A stretch of DNA of 55,151 nt from an uncultured Lachnobacterium sp. Lineage in GTDB: Bacteria; Bacillota; Clostridia; Lachnospirales; Lachnospiraceae. Within the stretch, counting starts at the first letter, position 1, and every line of letters starts with the position of its first letter. The stretch is taken from the NCBI GenBank assembly GCA_900550545.1, contig URSS01000014.1:1-55151 (forward strand), written 5' to 3'. The position numbers and the translations under genes were made by a program. Under the pieces are notes generated by a model. That model made no database searches. It was not told where the DNA came from and saw nothing but the letters and a program-made list of their open reading frames with translations. This document shows positions 7,222 through 16,824 of this stretch, piece after piece.

Positions 7222-8601
7222 TTATTTCCCTAAAAGGGCTTCGCCTATTTCTACAACGTTTCCGGCACCCATAGTTATCAACAGGTCACCGTTTACACAT
7301 TTTTTTAATAAAAATTTCTCAATTTCCTCAAAAGATGGGAAATAGTAAGCTTCTGTGCCTTTTGCCTTGAGGCAGGTGAGAATATCTTTGGAACTTACCC
7401 CGTAGGTATTCTTCTCGCGGGCTGCAAAAATATCTGCAAGTACTACGACATCTGCCATGGACAGGACGTCTGCAAAGTCATCAAGGAAAGCCTTAGTTCT
7501 GGAGTAAGTATGTGGCTGGAATACCAGAACGAGACGCTGATGCGGATAATTCTGGGCAGCGGACAGTGTTGCACGAATCTCGGTTGGATGATGTGCGTAA
7601 TCATCGATAACGGTTACACCGTCAACGGTTCCTTTATACTGGAAACGGCGGTTGGCACCACTGAAGGCATCCAGTCCGCGAACGATTGCATCGGTATCAA
7701 GTCCCATGGTTACCGCAAGGGCAACTGCAGCGAGTGCGTTGCTTGCATTGTGGCGTCCCGGAACAGATAACTGAATATCTGCGACTTTTTTGTCATGATG
7801 CATAACAGTAAAAGCCGGACAGGCCTTCTCGTTGTAAGTTACATCAGTAGCATAGAAATCAAAGGATGAGTCAAATCCGTAGGTGATGATCTCCTGAGGG
7901 AGATTATGGGTCAGCTCCTCATAGTTAGAGATTTCGCCATTGATGATCGTTGCGCCATCTGCTAAAGTATTGCCGGCAAATTTGCGGAAAGAGTGACGGA
8001 TATCATCAAGATCTTTGAAAAAGTCCAGATGTTCTGCTTCTACATTTAAGATGATGCTGTATTTTGGACGGAAATTCAAAAAACTGTTGGTATATTCGCA
8101 TGCTTCTGATACAAAGACAGAAGAAGCTCCTACGCGGAGATTTCCACCAATCGATGGAAGAATACCACCGACAGAAATCGTCGGGTCTGCTTTGGCAGCC
8201 ATAAGAATTTCACTGATCATGGAAGTGGTTGTTGTTTTACCATGTGTACCTGCGACAGCGATGGATTTCTCGTAGTTATCCATAATCTGTCCGAGAAGCT
8301 GCGCACGGGAAAGCATAGGAAGTTGCTGGGCTTTAGCCTCTGCAAATTCTGGGTTATCCTCATGGATTGCAGCCGTGTAAACAACAAGCTGAATACCTGG
8401 AATGATATTTTCAGCTTTCTGTCCATAGAATATGGTAGCACCCTTGGATGTAAGGATATCGGTTAAATCGGATTCTTTGGAATCGGAACCGGAGATCGTA
8501 AAGCCTTTCTCAAGAAGGATCTCAGCGAGTCCACTCATACTGATACCGCCAATGCCGATAAAATGAACGTGAATTGGTTCGTTAAAATTTAATTTATACA
8601 T
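7222..8601 (-). CDS. murC: UDP-N-acetylmuramate--L-alanine ligase
   Basis: Adds L-Ala to UDP-MurNAc, the first amino-acid step of peptidoglycan precursor synthesis, in the cytoplasm. The 459-residue length is normal. Seen are the UDP-binding Rossmann start VHFIGIGGISMSGLAEI (about 12-28), the ATP loop VAGTHGKTTTT (116-126), the central ligase residues EACEYTNSFLNF, and the C-terminal domain with DDYAHHPTEI. The RBS GGTAGGT precedes the ATG at suitable spacing. It reads leftward, with its own extended -10 promoter and terminator. Confidence 0.96.
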   Translation of the reverse strand: MYKLNFNEPIHVHFIGIGGISMSGLAEILLEKGFTISGSDSKESDLTDILTSKGATIFYGQKAENIIPGIQLVVYTAAIHEDNPEFAEAKAQQLPMLSRAQLLGQIMDNYEKSIAVAGTHGKTTTTSMISEILMAAKADPTISVGGILPSIGGNLRVGASSVFVSEACEYTNSFLNFRPKYSIILNVEAEHLDFFKDLDDIRHSFRKFAGNTLADGATIINGEISNYEELTHNLPQEIITYGFDSSFDFYATDVTYNEKACPAFTVMHHDKKVADIQLSVPGRHNASNALAAVALAVTMGLDTDAIVRGLDAFSGANRRFQYKGTVDGVTVIDDYAHHPTEIRATLSAAQNYPHQRLVLVFQPHTYSRTKAFLDDFADVLSMADVVVLADIFAAREKNTYGVSSKDILTCLKAKGTEAYYFPSFEEIEKFLLKKCVNGDLLITMGAGNVVEIGEALLGK

Positions 8602-8634
8602 GAAGATTACCTACCTATTTATAAGTTTTTAACT

Positions 8635-8643
8635 ATTATACCA
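8635..8643 (-). promoter_or_regulatory. murC promoter, extended -10
   Basis: The minus-strand sequence TGG-TATAAT gives TGnTATAAT about 35 bases before the murC start. No good -35 is seen at 17 bases. It is divergent from the glgC promoter. Confidence 0.55.
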
Positions 8644-8716
8644 CTCTGGGGTAATTCGCGCACCTGAAAAAGTATTGTGCAATGTGCCAAAATACAGAAA
8701 AATATTTTTGAAAAAT

Positions 8717-8725
8717 TGTGAATAA
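8717..8725 (+). promoter_or_regulatory. DnaA-box match next to the glgC -35
   Basis: TGTGAATAA is a perfect match to the DnaA box consensus (TTATNCACA on the other strand), ending two bases before the glgC -35. A single match of this loose consensus can arise by chance in a window this size. Confidence 0.25.
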
Positions 8726-8727
8726 TG

Positions 8728-8756
8728 TTGTAAATATACCTATGATATGCTATAAT
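8728..8756 (+). promoter_or_regulatory. sigma-A promoter of glgCD
   Basis: -35 TTGTAA (8728-8733), 17-base spacer, -10 TATAAT (8751-8756) preceded by TGC (extended -10). It lies 56 bases before the GTG start of glgC. Confidence 0.82.
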
Positions 8757-8812
8757 CAAAAACAAGTAAAAATTAACATTACATAAAACTAGAACAGACG
8801 AGGAGTGATGAC

Positions 8813-10087
8813 GTGATTAAGAAAGAAATGATAGCTATGCTTTTAGCAGGCGGTCAGGGCAGCAGACTTGGAGTTCTGACATCGGACGTCGCTAAGCCGG
8901 CAGTGGCTTTTGGCGGCAAGTACAGAATTATTGATTTCCCACTCAGCAATTGTATCAACTCAGGAATTGATACGGTGGGTGTATTGACACAGTATCAGCC
9001 TCTGCGGTTGAATACGCACATTGGAATTGGTATTCCGTGGGATCTGGATCGCAACAACGGCGGTGTTACGGTTCTTCCACCATATGAGCGCAGCAATAAC
9101 AGTGAGTGGTATACCGGAACAGCGAATGCGATATATCAGAACTTGCGCTATATGGAAAGTTATAATCCGGAATATGTTCTGATTTTATCAGGTGATCATA
9201 TTTACAAGATGGACTATGAAGTAATGCTTGATTTCCATAAGGCAAACAATGCGGATGTTACAATCGCCACCATGCCGGTTCCGTTGGAAGAAGCAAGCCG
9301 GTTCGGCATTGTGATTGCAGATGAAAATAAGAAAATCATGGATTTCGAGGAAAAACCAAAGGAGCCGAGAAGTAATCTGGCATCTATGGGAATTTATATC
9401 TTCTCATGGAAAGTATTAAGAGATGCATTGATCGATCTGAAAGATCAGCAGAGCTGTGACTTTGGTAAACATATTATTCCATACTGTTTCGAAAAGCAGA
9501 AGAGATTATTTGCGTATGAATTTAATGGATACTGGAAGGATGTCGGTACCTTAGGTTCTTACTGGGAAGCTAATATGGAACTGATCGATCTGATTCCGGA
9601 ATTCAACCTCTATGAAGAGTACTGGAAGATTTATACCAAGTGTGATACGATTGAGCCACAGTACATAGCACCGGGCGCACACGTCGAGCGTTGTATTATT
9701 GGTGAGGCATCAGAGATTCATGGTGAAGTTATCAATTCTGTCATTGGACCGAATGTTTATATTGGTGAGGGAACCGTCGTACGTGATTCTATCATCATGA
9801 AAGACACCAGCATCGGCAGAAACGTTACGGTGGACAAATCCATTATTGCAGAGAACTGCAGAATTGAAGATGGCGTAACACTTGGCATTGGAGAAGAAGC
9901 ACCGAATAAACTTAACGAAAGTGTATATTCATTTGGACTTGTGACGATAGGCGATGATTCGGTAATACCTGAGAATGTTTCCATAGGAAAGAATACTGCA
10001 ATTTCAGGAGTAACTGAGCGTGAAGATTATCCGGATGGCATATTGGCAAGCGGCGAAGTAATCATTAAGGCAGGTGACAGAAAATGA
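8813..10087 (+). CDS. glgC: glucose-1-phosphate adenylyltransferase, catalytic subunit
   Basis: Makes ADP-glucose from glucose 1-phosphate and ATP for glycogen synthesis. The 424-residue protein opens with the nucleotidyltransferase loop LLAGGQGSRLGVLT (about 11-24). It continues with WYTGTANAIYQN and SGDHIYKMDY, and ends in a left-handed beta-helix of hexapeptide repeats (from about residue 285). The start is GTG at 8813, with the RBS GAGGAG at 8799-8804. It overlaps glgD by 4 bases (ATGA), indicating translational coupling and a GlgC-GlgD hetero-oligomer. Confidence 0.95.
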   Translation: MIKKEMIAMLLAGGQGSRLGVLTSDVAKPAVAFGGKYRIIDFPLSNCINSGIDTVGVLTQYQPLRLNTHIGIGIPWDLDRNNGGVTVLPPYERSNNSEWYTGTANAIYQNLRYMESYNPEYVLILSGDHIYKMDYEVMLDFHKANNADVTIATMPVPLEEASRFGIVIADENKKIMDFEEKPKEPRSNLASMGIYIFSWKVLRDALIDLKDQQSCDFGKHIIPYCFEKQKRLFAYEFNGYWKDVGTLGSYWEANMELIDLIPEFNLYEEYWKIYTKCDTIEPQYIAPGAHVERCIIGEASEIHGEVINSVIGPNVYIGEGTVVRDSIIMKDTSIGRNVTVDKSIIAENCRIEDGVTLGIGEEAPNKLNESVYSFGLVTIGDDSVIPENVSIGKNTAISGVTEREDYPDGILASGEVIIKAGDRK

Positions 10088-11202
10088 AAGCAGTAGGTAT
10101 TATTTTAGCCGGTGGCAGTAACAACCGGATGGGCGAATTATCCAAAAAGCGTGCAATCCCGGCGATGCCGGTGGGCGGAAGTTTCCGCTGCATCGATTTT
10201 GCACTCAGCAACATGAGTAACTCCCATGTACAGACCGTTGCGGTCCTGACACAGTATAATGCGAGATCCTTAAATGAACATTTAAGTTCTTCCAAATGGT
10301 GGGATTTCGGACGTAAGCAGGGAGGATTATATCTGTTCACACCAACGGTGACAGCAGAGAACAGTGACTGGTATCGCGGTACTGCAGATGCAATGTACCA
10401 GAATATTGATTTCCTGAAGAGACGCCATGAGCCATATGTAATTATTTCCAGTGGTGACTGTGTTTACAAAATGGATTATAATGAACTTCTTGACTATCAC
10501 ATTGCCAAGAAAGCGGATATCACAGTTGCATGCAAAGATATGCCTGCAGATGCGGATGTCAGCCGGTTTGGTGTTGTGCGCATGAATGAGGATGCCCGCA
10601 TTGTAGAATTTGAGGAAAAGCCGATTATTGCGCAGTCCAATACTATTTCAACAGGCGTTTATGTGATCCGCAGAAGACAGCTGATTGAGATTCTGGAGAA
10701 ATCCGCAGAAGAGAATCGATTTGACTTTGTAACAGATGTACTGATCCGTTACAAAAATATCAAGCGCATCTATGGATACAAAATGAACAATTACTGGAGC
10801 AATATTGCCAGTGTGGATGATTATTTCCGCACAAACATGGATTTCCTGAAGCCGGATGTAAGAGAATACTTCTTCCGTCAGGAACCAAAGGTATATTCGA
10901 AGGTGGATGATCTTCCGCCGGCAAAATATAACACAGGTTCCGAAATCCGTAACAGTCTGATTTCCAGTGGCTGTATTATCAATAGCCGTGTGGAGAATTC
11001 GGTTCTGTTTAAGAAGGTATTTATTGGAAAGAATTGTGTTATCAAGAATTCCATTATTTTAAATGATGCTTATATCGGGGACAACACACATGTAGAAAAT
11101 TGTATTGTAGAGAGTAGGGGTACTCTGAAAGCAAATACATACTATTGCGGTGAAAAAGGCGTCCTAATCGTATCGGAAGATAACGAAAGATACATGTTGT
11201 AA
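10084..11202 (+). CDS. glgD: glucose-1-phosphate adenylyltransferase regulatory subunit GlgD
   Basis: A 372-residue paralogue of GlgC with the nucleotidyltransferase fold and a short C-terminal beta-helix. The N-terminal loop is changed to LAGGSNNRMGELSKKRAIPA, and the C-terminal region is shorter, as in GlgD proteins. In Firmicutes studied, GlgD alone has little activity but raises the activity of GlgC in the complex. Its start overlaps the glgC stop. Confidence 0.93.
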   Translation: MKAVGIILAGGSNNRMGELSKKRAIPAMPVGGSFRCIDFALSNMSNSHVQTVAVLTQYNARSLNEHLSSSKWWDFGRKQGGLYLFTPTVTAENSDWYRGTADAMYQNIDFLKRRHEPYVIISSGDCVYKMDYNELLDYHIAKKADITVACKDMPADADVSRFGVVRMNEDARIVEFEEKPIIAQSNTISTGVYVIRRRQLIEILEKSAEENRFDFVTDVLIRYKNIKRIYGYKMNNYWSNIASVDDYFRTNMDFLKPDVREYFFRQEPKVYSKVDDLPPAKYNTGSEIRNSLISSGCIINSRVENSVLFKKVFIGKNCVIKNSIILNDAYIGDNTHVENCIVESRGTLKANTYYCGEKGVLIVSEDNERYML

Positions 11203-11255
11203 GGATCACACGTTTCTTTAGGAGATGGGATCTACGGATTTGGAAGGGGGCACAT

Positions 11256-11528
11256 ATGCAGATTACAGATGTAAGAATCCGTAAGGTGGATAAAGAAGGC
11301 AAGATGAAAGCAGTGGTATCGATCACGATTGACGATGAGTTCGTGGTACATGATATCAAGGTGATTGATGGAGAGAAGGGATTATTTATCGCAATGCCGA
11401 GCCGAAAGGCCAGTGATGGAGAATATCGCGATATTGCACATCCGATCAATTCCGGAACAAGAGAACAGATACAGAATCTGATCTTGAAAAAATACGAAGA
11501 AGTCTTGCAGGAGAAGGAAGAAGAATAA
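11256..11528 (+). CDS. spoVG: septation/sporulation regulator SpoVG
   Basis: A 90-residue protein matching SpoVG throughout: MQITDVRIRKVDKEGKMKAV, FVVHDIKVIDGEKGLFIAMP and ISHPI-like DIAHPINSGTRE. SpoVG proteins are small nucleic-acid-binding regulators tied to septation, sporulation and surface traits. The RBS GGAAGGGGG (11242-11250) fits the ATG. It follows glgD by 53 bases and is closed by a terminator, so it is probably the last gene of glgC-glgD-spoVG. Its presence hints at, but does not prove, a sporulating lineage. Confidence 0.95.
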   Translation: MQITDVRIRKVDKEGKMKAVVSITIDDEFVVHDIKVIDGEKGLFIAMPSRKASDGEYRDIAHPINSGTREQIQNLILKKYEEVLQEKEEE

Positions 11529-11532
11529 AAAT

Positions 11533-11562
11533 AGGGGCTGTGGAGTAATCCATAGCCCTTTT
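11533..11562 (+). terminator. intrinsic terminator after spoVG
   Basis: GGGCTGTGGA / TCCATAGCCC form a 10-bp stem with one G-U pair and a GTAA loop, followed by TTTTT. It lies only 22 bases before pth, and no separate pth promoter is seen in between, so pth-mfd may depend on read-through or an embedded promoter. Confidence 0.88.
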
Positions 11563-11583
11563 TGAGCGAAGAGAGGATATACT

Positions 11584-12159
11584 ATGTTTTTAATTGTTGG
11601 TCTGGGAAATCCAGAGAAAAAATACGATAAGACAAGACACAATATTGGCTTTGACACCATTGATGCATTGGCGGATAAATACAACATTTCCATGAATGAG
11701 AAAAAGCATAAAGCACTCTGCGGAACCGGTGTGATTGATGGCGTGAAGGTGTTGCTGGCAAAACCCCAGACCTATATGAACCTGAGCGGAGACAGTGTTG
11801 CGGAGATTGTCAATTTCTACAAGATCGATCCGGAAGAGGAAATGATTGTCATATTCGATGATATTTCACTTGCACCGGGAAATATCCGTGTGCGCAAGAA
11901 AGGCAGCGCAGGTGGACATAATGGAATCAAGAGCATCATTGCCCGTACAGGAACCCAGAACTTTATGCGGATCAAAGTCGGTGTGGGCGAGAAACCGGCC
12001 GGATGGGATCTGGCAGATCATGTGCTGGGACATTTTTCCAGGGAGGACCGTGCGCTCGTGGAAGATGCCATAAAGGATGCAGAGGCGGCAGCAGTGCTGA
12101 TGATGCAGGGGCAGGTGGACAAAGCCATGAATGATTTTAATGCAAAAAAGCAGGAGTAG
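11584..12159 (+). CDS. pth: peptidyl-tRNA hydrolase
   Basis: Releases peptides from prematurely dropped peptidyl-tRNA. The 191-residue length is normal. Catalytic residues known from the family are all present: N9 (GLGNP), H19 (TRHNIGF), N66 (QTYMNLSG) and D92 (IFDDISLAPG), with the SAGGHNGIKSI loop after them. The RBS AGAGAGGA precedes the ATG. mfd begins 7 bases after the stop, the common Firmicutes pth-mfd pair. Confidence 0.96.
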   Translation: MFLIVGLGNPEKKYDKTRHNIGFDTIDALADKYNISMNEKKHKALCGTGVIDGVKVLLAKPQTYMNLSGDSVAEIVNFYKIDPEEEMIVIFDDISLAPGNIRVRKKGSAGGHNGIKSIIARTGTQNFMRIKVGVGEKPAGWDLADHVLGHFSREDRALVEDAIKDAEAAAVLMMQGQVDKAMNDFNAKKQE

Positions 12160-12165
12160 AACGAA

Positions 12166-15100
12166 TTGAGAGCATTTGTAGAACCGTTAGAAGAATTAAG
12201 CGGATTTGAAGAAATGACGCACAACATGCAGCAGGAGGGCCTGATTTCCATTACAGGCTGCATCGATGCGCAAAAACCACATATGATTTATGGAGTTGGC
12301 AATGGTCGTAAAAATAAGATCATTGTCACTTTTCATGAGCAGAAAGCAAAAGAATTATACGAGGATTACCGCTTTTTTGATCCGGCGGTTGTCTACTATC
12401 CGGCAAAGGATGTTCTGTTTTACCAGTCCGATATCCGGGGAAATCTGTTGACGGCGGAGCGTATTCAGGCATTGCGTGCCATTCATGAGCAGGATGAGGT
12501 AACGGTTATCACGACATTCGATGCGCTTATGAATACCATGGCACCTGCAAAGCAGCTTTGGGACAGCATCTGTCGGATTGCGCCGGAGGATACCATTGAT
12601 TTAGAACAGATGAAGGATCTTCTGGTCTGTATGGGATATGAAAAAGAGTATCAGGTGGAGAGCATGGGACAATTTGCTATCCGTGGCGGTATTCTGGATA
12701 TTTTTCCGCTGACAGAAGACAATCCGGTCCGTATCGAGATGTGGGGAGATGAAGTAGATACGATTCGTTCTTTCGATGTGGAAAGTCAAAAGTCGATTGA
12801 AAATCTGGACAAAGTAGTGATATATCCGGCTTGCGAGCTGGTGCTTACAGAAGCAGCGAAGCGAGCAGGCATCGAAAAACTGCTAAAAGAGGCAGAATCT
12901 TTTTCGAAAAAGCTACGGAAAGAAATGAAGACGGAGGAAGCACATCGTGCGCTGTCACAGGCACAGGAACTGGCAGAAGAGTGGGGAGAACTGGCTGTCA
13001 CTGCCGGAATGGATGCCTTTTTGTCCTATTTCTGCGAAGAACGGGTGGGACTTTTGGATTATTTTGATCCAAAAGAAACCTATCTGTTTATCGATGAACT
13101 CAGCCGCAGTACCGAGCGTGGCCAGCAGACCGAACTTGAATTTTCGGAGAGTATGAAGCAGCGACTCGAAAAGGGCTATATTTTGCCCGGACAGATGAAA
13201 GAACTGTTCGGGTACAAAGAAATCATGGGACGGCTGGAGCATTTTTCCTGTATCGCGCTGGCGGCATTGGATACCAAAAGCTGTGGACTGAAATTAAACG
13301 GGTCTTATGGCATTCATGTAAAAAGCGTCAACTCTTACAATAACAGTTTTGAACTTCTTATTAAGGATCTGAACCATTATAAAAAGAATGGTTATAAAGT
13401 GATTCTGTTGTCCGGTTCGAAAACAAGGGCGGCAAGGCTCGCAGAGGATATTTTAAATGAAGGTTTAAATTGTTTCTACACAGAGGATTATGACCATGAA
13501 TTGCTTCCGGGACAGATTATGGTCTGCTATGGAAAAGTACACAGAGGGTATGAGTATCCGGTACTGCAGTTCGCGGTGATCACAGAGAGTGATATTTTCG
13601 GTGCAGAGAAGAAAAAGAAAAAACGTCACCGTACTTATGAGGGTGAGAAAATCCAGAACTTTACGGACTTAAGCGTAGGCGATTATGTAGTACATGAGAA
13701 TCATGGATTGGGCGTGTATAAAGGAATTGAAAAGATTGAGGTAGATCATAAAGTAAAAGATTATATTAAAATCGAGTATGCCGGAGGTTCGAATCTTTAT
13801 ATTCTTGCAACGCAGTTGGAACTGATTCAGAAATATGCAGGCAAGGATGCGCGGAAACCGAAGCTGAACAAGCTGGGTGGACAGGAATGGGGCAGGACAA
13901 AGAATCGTGTCCGTGGCGCGGTCAGACAGATTGCACAGGATCTTGTGAAACTGTATGCGGCACGAGAGGAACAGGACGGATTTGTCTATGGCCCGGATAC
14001 TGTATGGCAGCGGGAGTTTGAGGAACTGTTTCCGTTTGAAGAGACCGAAGACCAGGAACTTGCAATCGAGGCAACGAAGAAGGACATGGAAAGCCACAAG
14101 ATTATGGACCGTCTGATCTGTGGCGATGTGGGATATGGCAAAACAGAGATTGCCATCCGGGCTGCATTTAAGGCTGTGCAGGAGAACAAGCAGGTTGCTT
14201 ATCTGGCACCGACCACGATTCTTGCACAGCAGATCTATAATACCTTTTCACAGCGCATGAAAGACTTTCCGGTCCGCGTGGATTTGCTGTGCCGTTTCCG
14301 GAGTGCAGCGGAACAGAAACGTTCCATCGAAGATCTGCGAAAAGGCCAGGTGGATATTATTGTCGGTACGCACCGGCTGCTTTCCAAAGATGTGCAGTTC
14401 AAAGATCTGGGTTTGCTTGTCATTGACGAGGAGCAGCGTTTTGGAGTGGCACATAAAGAAAAAATCAAACAGTTGAAAAACAATGTGGATGTACTGACAC
14501 TGACAGCTACACCGATTCCACGAACGCTTCACATGAGTCTGATCGGTATCCGTGACATGAGTGTGTTAGAGGAGCCGCCGATGGACCGTGTGCCGATACA
14601 GACCTATGTCATGGAGTATAACGAGGAGCTGGTGAGGGAAGCAATCAACCGTGAGCTTGCCAGAGGCGGTCAGGCGTATTATGTATACAATCGTGTAAGA
14701 GATATCGATGAGATGGCAACAAAAATCCAGGCACTTGTGCCGGAGGCAAATGTGGCGTTTGCACATGGACAGATGCGGGAGACTCAGCTGGAAGATATCA
14801 TGTATCGTTTTATCAATGGAGAGATTGATGTACTAGTGTCTACGACAATTATTGAAACAGGACTTGATATTTCAAATGTGAATACAATGATTATTCATGA
14901 CGCGGATAACATGGGTCTTTCCCAGTTGTATCAGTTGCGTGGACGTGTGGGGAGATCCAATCGTACGGCGTACGCATTTCTTATGTACCGCAGAAATAAA
15001 ATGCTCAAAGAGGTGGCAGAAAAGAGACTTGCCGCCATCAAAGAATATTCGGATCTCGGAAGTGGTTTTAAGATTGCGATGCGTGATCTGGAAATCCGTG

Positions 15101-15711
15101 GCGCGGGAAATCTCCTCGGCGCAGAGCAGAGTGGACATATGGAAGCTGTGGGATATGACCTGTACTGCAAGATGCTCCATGAAGCTGTACGGGAGGCAAA
15201 GGGCGATGTGACGGAGGAAAGCTTTGATACATCTGTGGATATTCGGACAGATGCTTACATTCCGGCAACTTATATTGCAAATGAATCCCAGAAGCTGGAT
15301 ATCTACAAGCGGATTGCAGGTGTGGAGACAGATAATGAGGCAGAGGAAATGTTAGAAGAACTGATCGACCGTTTTGGGGAGCCGCCGAAGTCGGTACAGA
15401 ACCTTCTTACGATTGCCCGGCTGAAGAGTCTTGCACACAGTGCATATATTAAAGAAGTGATACAGAAAGAGGATTCCTTAAAACTTGTGATGTATGAGCA
15501 TGCAAAGGTAGATGCTGCAAGGATTCCGGAGCTTGTGCAGGCAAATGCACCGGCACTGAAATTTGTGGCAGACGCCAAAGGCCCTTATTTTACCTATCTG
15601 CTGAAAGTAAATTCCAGACAGGCTGCAAATGATGTGCTGGATACACTGCGCCGGCTTTTGGAACAGATGAAAACGGTCTTATGCACAGAAAATGCAGAAA
15701 GTTCTTGCTAG
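12166..15711 (+). CDS. mfd: transcription-repair coupling factor
   Basis: A 1181-residue SF2 translocase that removes stalled RNA polymerase and recruits UvrA. Domains in order are the UvrB-like N-terminal part, the RNAP-interaction domain around residue 500-570 (DLSVGDYVVHENHGLGVYKG), Walker A GDVGYGKTE near 655, the DEEQ box VIDEEQRFG near 755, translocase motifs including RGRVGRSNR, and the C-terminal TRCF domain. The start is TTG at 12166, using the RBS CAGGAG (12151-12156) that overlaps the end of pth. Length and motifs are complete. Confidence 0.96.
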   Translation: MRAFVEPLEELSGFEEMTHNMQQEGLISITGCIDAQKPHMIYGVGNGRKNKIIVTFHEQKAKELYEDYRFFDPAVVYYPAKDVLFYQSDIRGNLLTAERIQALRAIHEQDEVTVITTFDALMNTMAPAKQLWDSICRIAPEDTIDLEQMKDLLVCMGYEKEYQVESMGQFAIRGGILDIFPLTEDNPVRIEMWGDEVDTIRSFDVESQKSIENLDKVVIYPACELVLTEAAKRAGIEKLLKEAESFSKKLRKEMKTEEAHRALSQAQELAEEWGELAVTAGMDAFLSYFCEERVGLLDYFDPKETYLFIDELSRSTERGQQTELEFSESMKQRLEKGYILPGQMKELFGYKEIMGRLEHFSCIALAALDTKSCGLKLNGSYGIHVKSVNSYNNSFELLIKDLNHYKKNGYKVILLSGSKTRAARLAEDILNEGLNCFYTEDYDHELLPGQIMVCYGKVHRGYEYPVLQFAVITESDIFGAEKKKKKRHRTYEGEKIQNFTDLSVGDYVVHENHGLGVYKGIEKIEVDHKVKDYIKIEYAGGSNLYILATQLELIQKYAGKDARKPKLNKLGGQEWGRTKNRVRGAVRQIAQDLVKLYAAREEQDGFVYGPDTVWQREFEELFPFEETEDQELAIEATKKDMESHKIMDRLICGDVGYGKTEIAIRAAFKAVQENKQVAYLAPTTILAQQIYNTFSQRMKDFPVRVDLLCRFRSAAEQKRSIEDLRKGQVDIIVGTHRLLSKDVQFKDLGLLVIDEEQRFGVAHKEKIKQLKNNVDVLTLTATPIPRTLHMSLIGIRDMSVLEEPPMDRVPIQTYVMEYNEELVREAINRELARGGQAYYVYNRVRDIDEMATKIQALVPEANVAFAHGQMRETQLEDIMYRFINGEIDVLVSTTIIETGLDISNVNTMIIHDADNMGLSQLYQLRGRVGRSNRTAYAFLMYRRNKMLKEVAEKRLAAIKEYSDLGSGFKIAMRDLEIRGAGNLLGAEQSGHMEAVGYDLYCKMLHEAVREAKGDVTEESFDTSVDIRTDAYIPATYIANESQKLDIYKRIAGVETDNEAEEMLEELIDRFGEPPKSVQNLLTIARLKSLAHSAYIKEVIQKEDSLKLVMYEHAKVDAARIPELVQANAPALKFVADAKGPYFTYLLKVNSRQAANDVLDTLRRLLEQMKTVLCTENAESSC

Positions 15712-15733
15712 TTAAGGGAAAAAGCACTATAAT
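15705..15733 (+). promoter_or_regulatory. sigma-A promoter of the lipoprotein-aroK-murA group
   Basis: -35 TTGCTA (15705-15710, inside the mfd stop region), 17-base spacer, perfect -10 TATAAT (15728-15733). The next start codon is at 15778. Confidence 0.78.
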
Positions 15734-15736
15734 ATA

Positions 15737-15750
15737 TGAGCAAATGCTCA
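15737..15750. promoter_or_regulatory. palindrome at the transcription start, candidate operator
   Basis: TGAGCA-AA-TGCTCA is a perfect 14-bp inverted repeat starting 3 bases after the -10. A third half-site, GAGCA, follows at 15756-15760. Its position would allow a repressor to block initiation. The regulator is unknown. Confidence 0.45.
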
Positions 15751-15777
15751 GAATAGAGCATATTTTTAGGAGGAACT

Positions 15778-16824
15778 ATGAGAGCGAAAAAAATTACAGC
15801 TTTTATATTAGCAGCCGCACTGTGCGCTACATCCATTAGCGGATGCGGTATAAATAAAGACGCAAAAGCAGCCAGCATGAACGGACAGACCGTTACACTC
15901 GGGGTTGCAAATTTTTACTGCCGTTATGAGCAGGCAACAATGGAGGATGTATATAAGGCATACCTTCAGACCAGTGACATCTGGAGCAAAGACATTTCCG
16001 GAAACGGTACCACGTTAGAGGAAACCGTCAAGGATCAGGCAATGGAGACACTGCATGAGATGTACACATTGCAGGCACACATGAAAGATTACAATGTGGA
16101 GCTTACCGATGCAGACAAGAAGGCTGTCAAAGAAGCAGCACAGAAGTTTATGGATTCCAACTCCAAAGAAGCAATCAAGGAGATGGGAGCAACGGAAGAT
16201 ATCGTAGAAGAGATTCTTACACTTTACACAGTAAGGGACAAGATGAAAGATGCAATCGAAGCAGATGTAGATACCAAGGTTTCCGATGATGAGGCCAATA
16301 TGCGTGCCTATACAATGATCAAGATTGCAACCAACGGACATACCGATGAAAACAATCAGTTTGTTAATTATACCGATGATGAAGTCGCTGCGATCAAGAA
16401 GACAGCATCTGAGATGGCAGATGAGCTGAAAGAAGACGGTGCCACACTTGAGAGTGTTGCAAAAGCACATGATTATGAGACAACGACCGGAACTTATGAT
16501 GCCGATAACGATACATTGGGAGACGATGTAAAGAAGGCACTTGATGATCTGAAAGAAGGAGAGACTTCCGGACTGATCGAGACAGATGATGCAGAGTACT
16601 TCGTTCGTATTGACAGTGATACGGACAAGGATGCAACCGAGAAGAACCGTCAGAGTATTATCGACCAGAGAAAGGACGATTTATACAAGAAAGTACTGAG
16701 CGGCTGGCAGAAAGATGACGGCTGGAAGGTAGTGAAGAAAGCATTAGCAAAAATTGAATTTAGTAACTCCCTCACACAGCAGGATCCAAATGCTTCCACA
16801 GAGAGCGAAGAGAGCACAGAATAA
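15778..16824 (+). CDS. SurA/PrsA-like foldase lipoprotein
   Basis: A 348-residue exported lipoprotein. Residues 1-23 form a signal peptide (two Lys, hydrophobic core, lipobox SISGC with Cys23), so it should be anchored on the outer face of the membrane. The body is helical, as in SurA/PrsA N-domains. A stretch near residues 215-280 (LKEDGATLESVAKAHDYETT ... DLKEGETSGLIETDDAEYFV) resembles a parvulin PPIase core. Such proteins help exported proteins fold. The tail is Ser/Glu-rich. The RBS AGGAGGA is strong. The stop overlaps the aroK start by one base. Confidence 0.75.
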   Translation: MRAKKITAFILAAALCATSISGCGINKDAKAASMNGQTVTLGVANFYCRYEQATMEDVYKAYLQTSDIWSKDISGNGTTLEETVKDQAMETLHEMYTLQAHMKDYNVELTDADKKAVKEAAQKFMDSNSKEAIKEMGATEDIVEEILTLYTVRDKMKDAIEADVDTKVSDDEANMRAYTMIKIATNGHTDENNQFVNYTDDEVAAIKKTASEMADELKEDGATLESVAKAHDYETTTGTYDADNDTLGDDVKKALDDLKEGETSGLIETDDAEYFVRIDSDTDKDATEKNRQSIIDQRKDDLYKKVLSGWQKDDGWKVVKKALAKIEFSNSLTQQDPNASTESEESTE

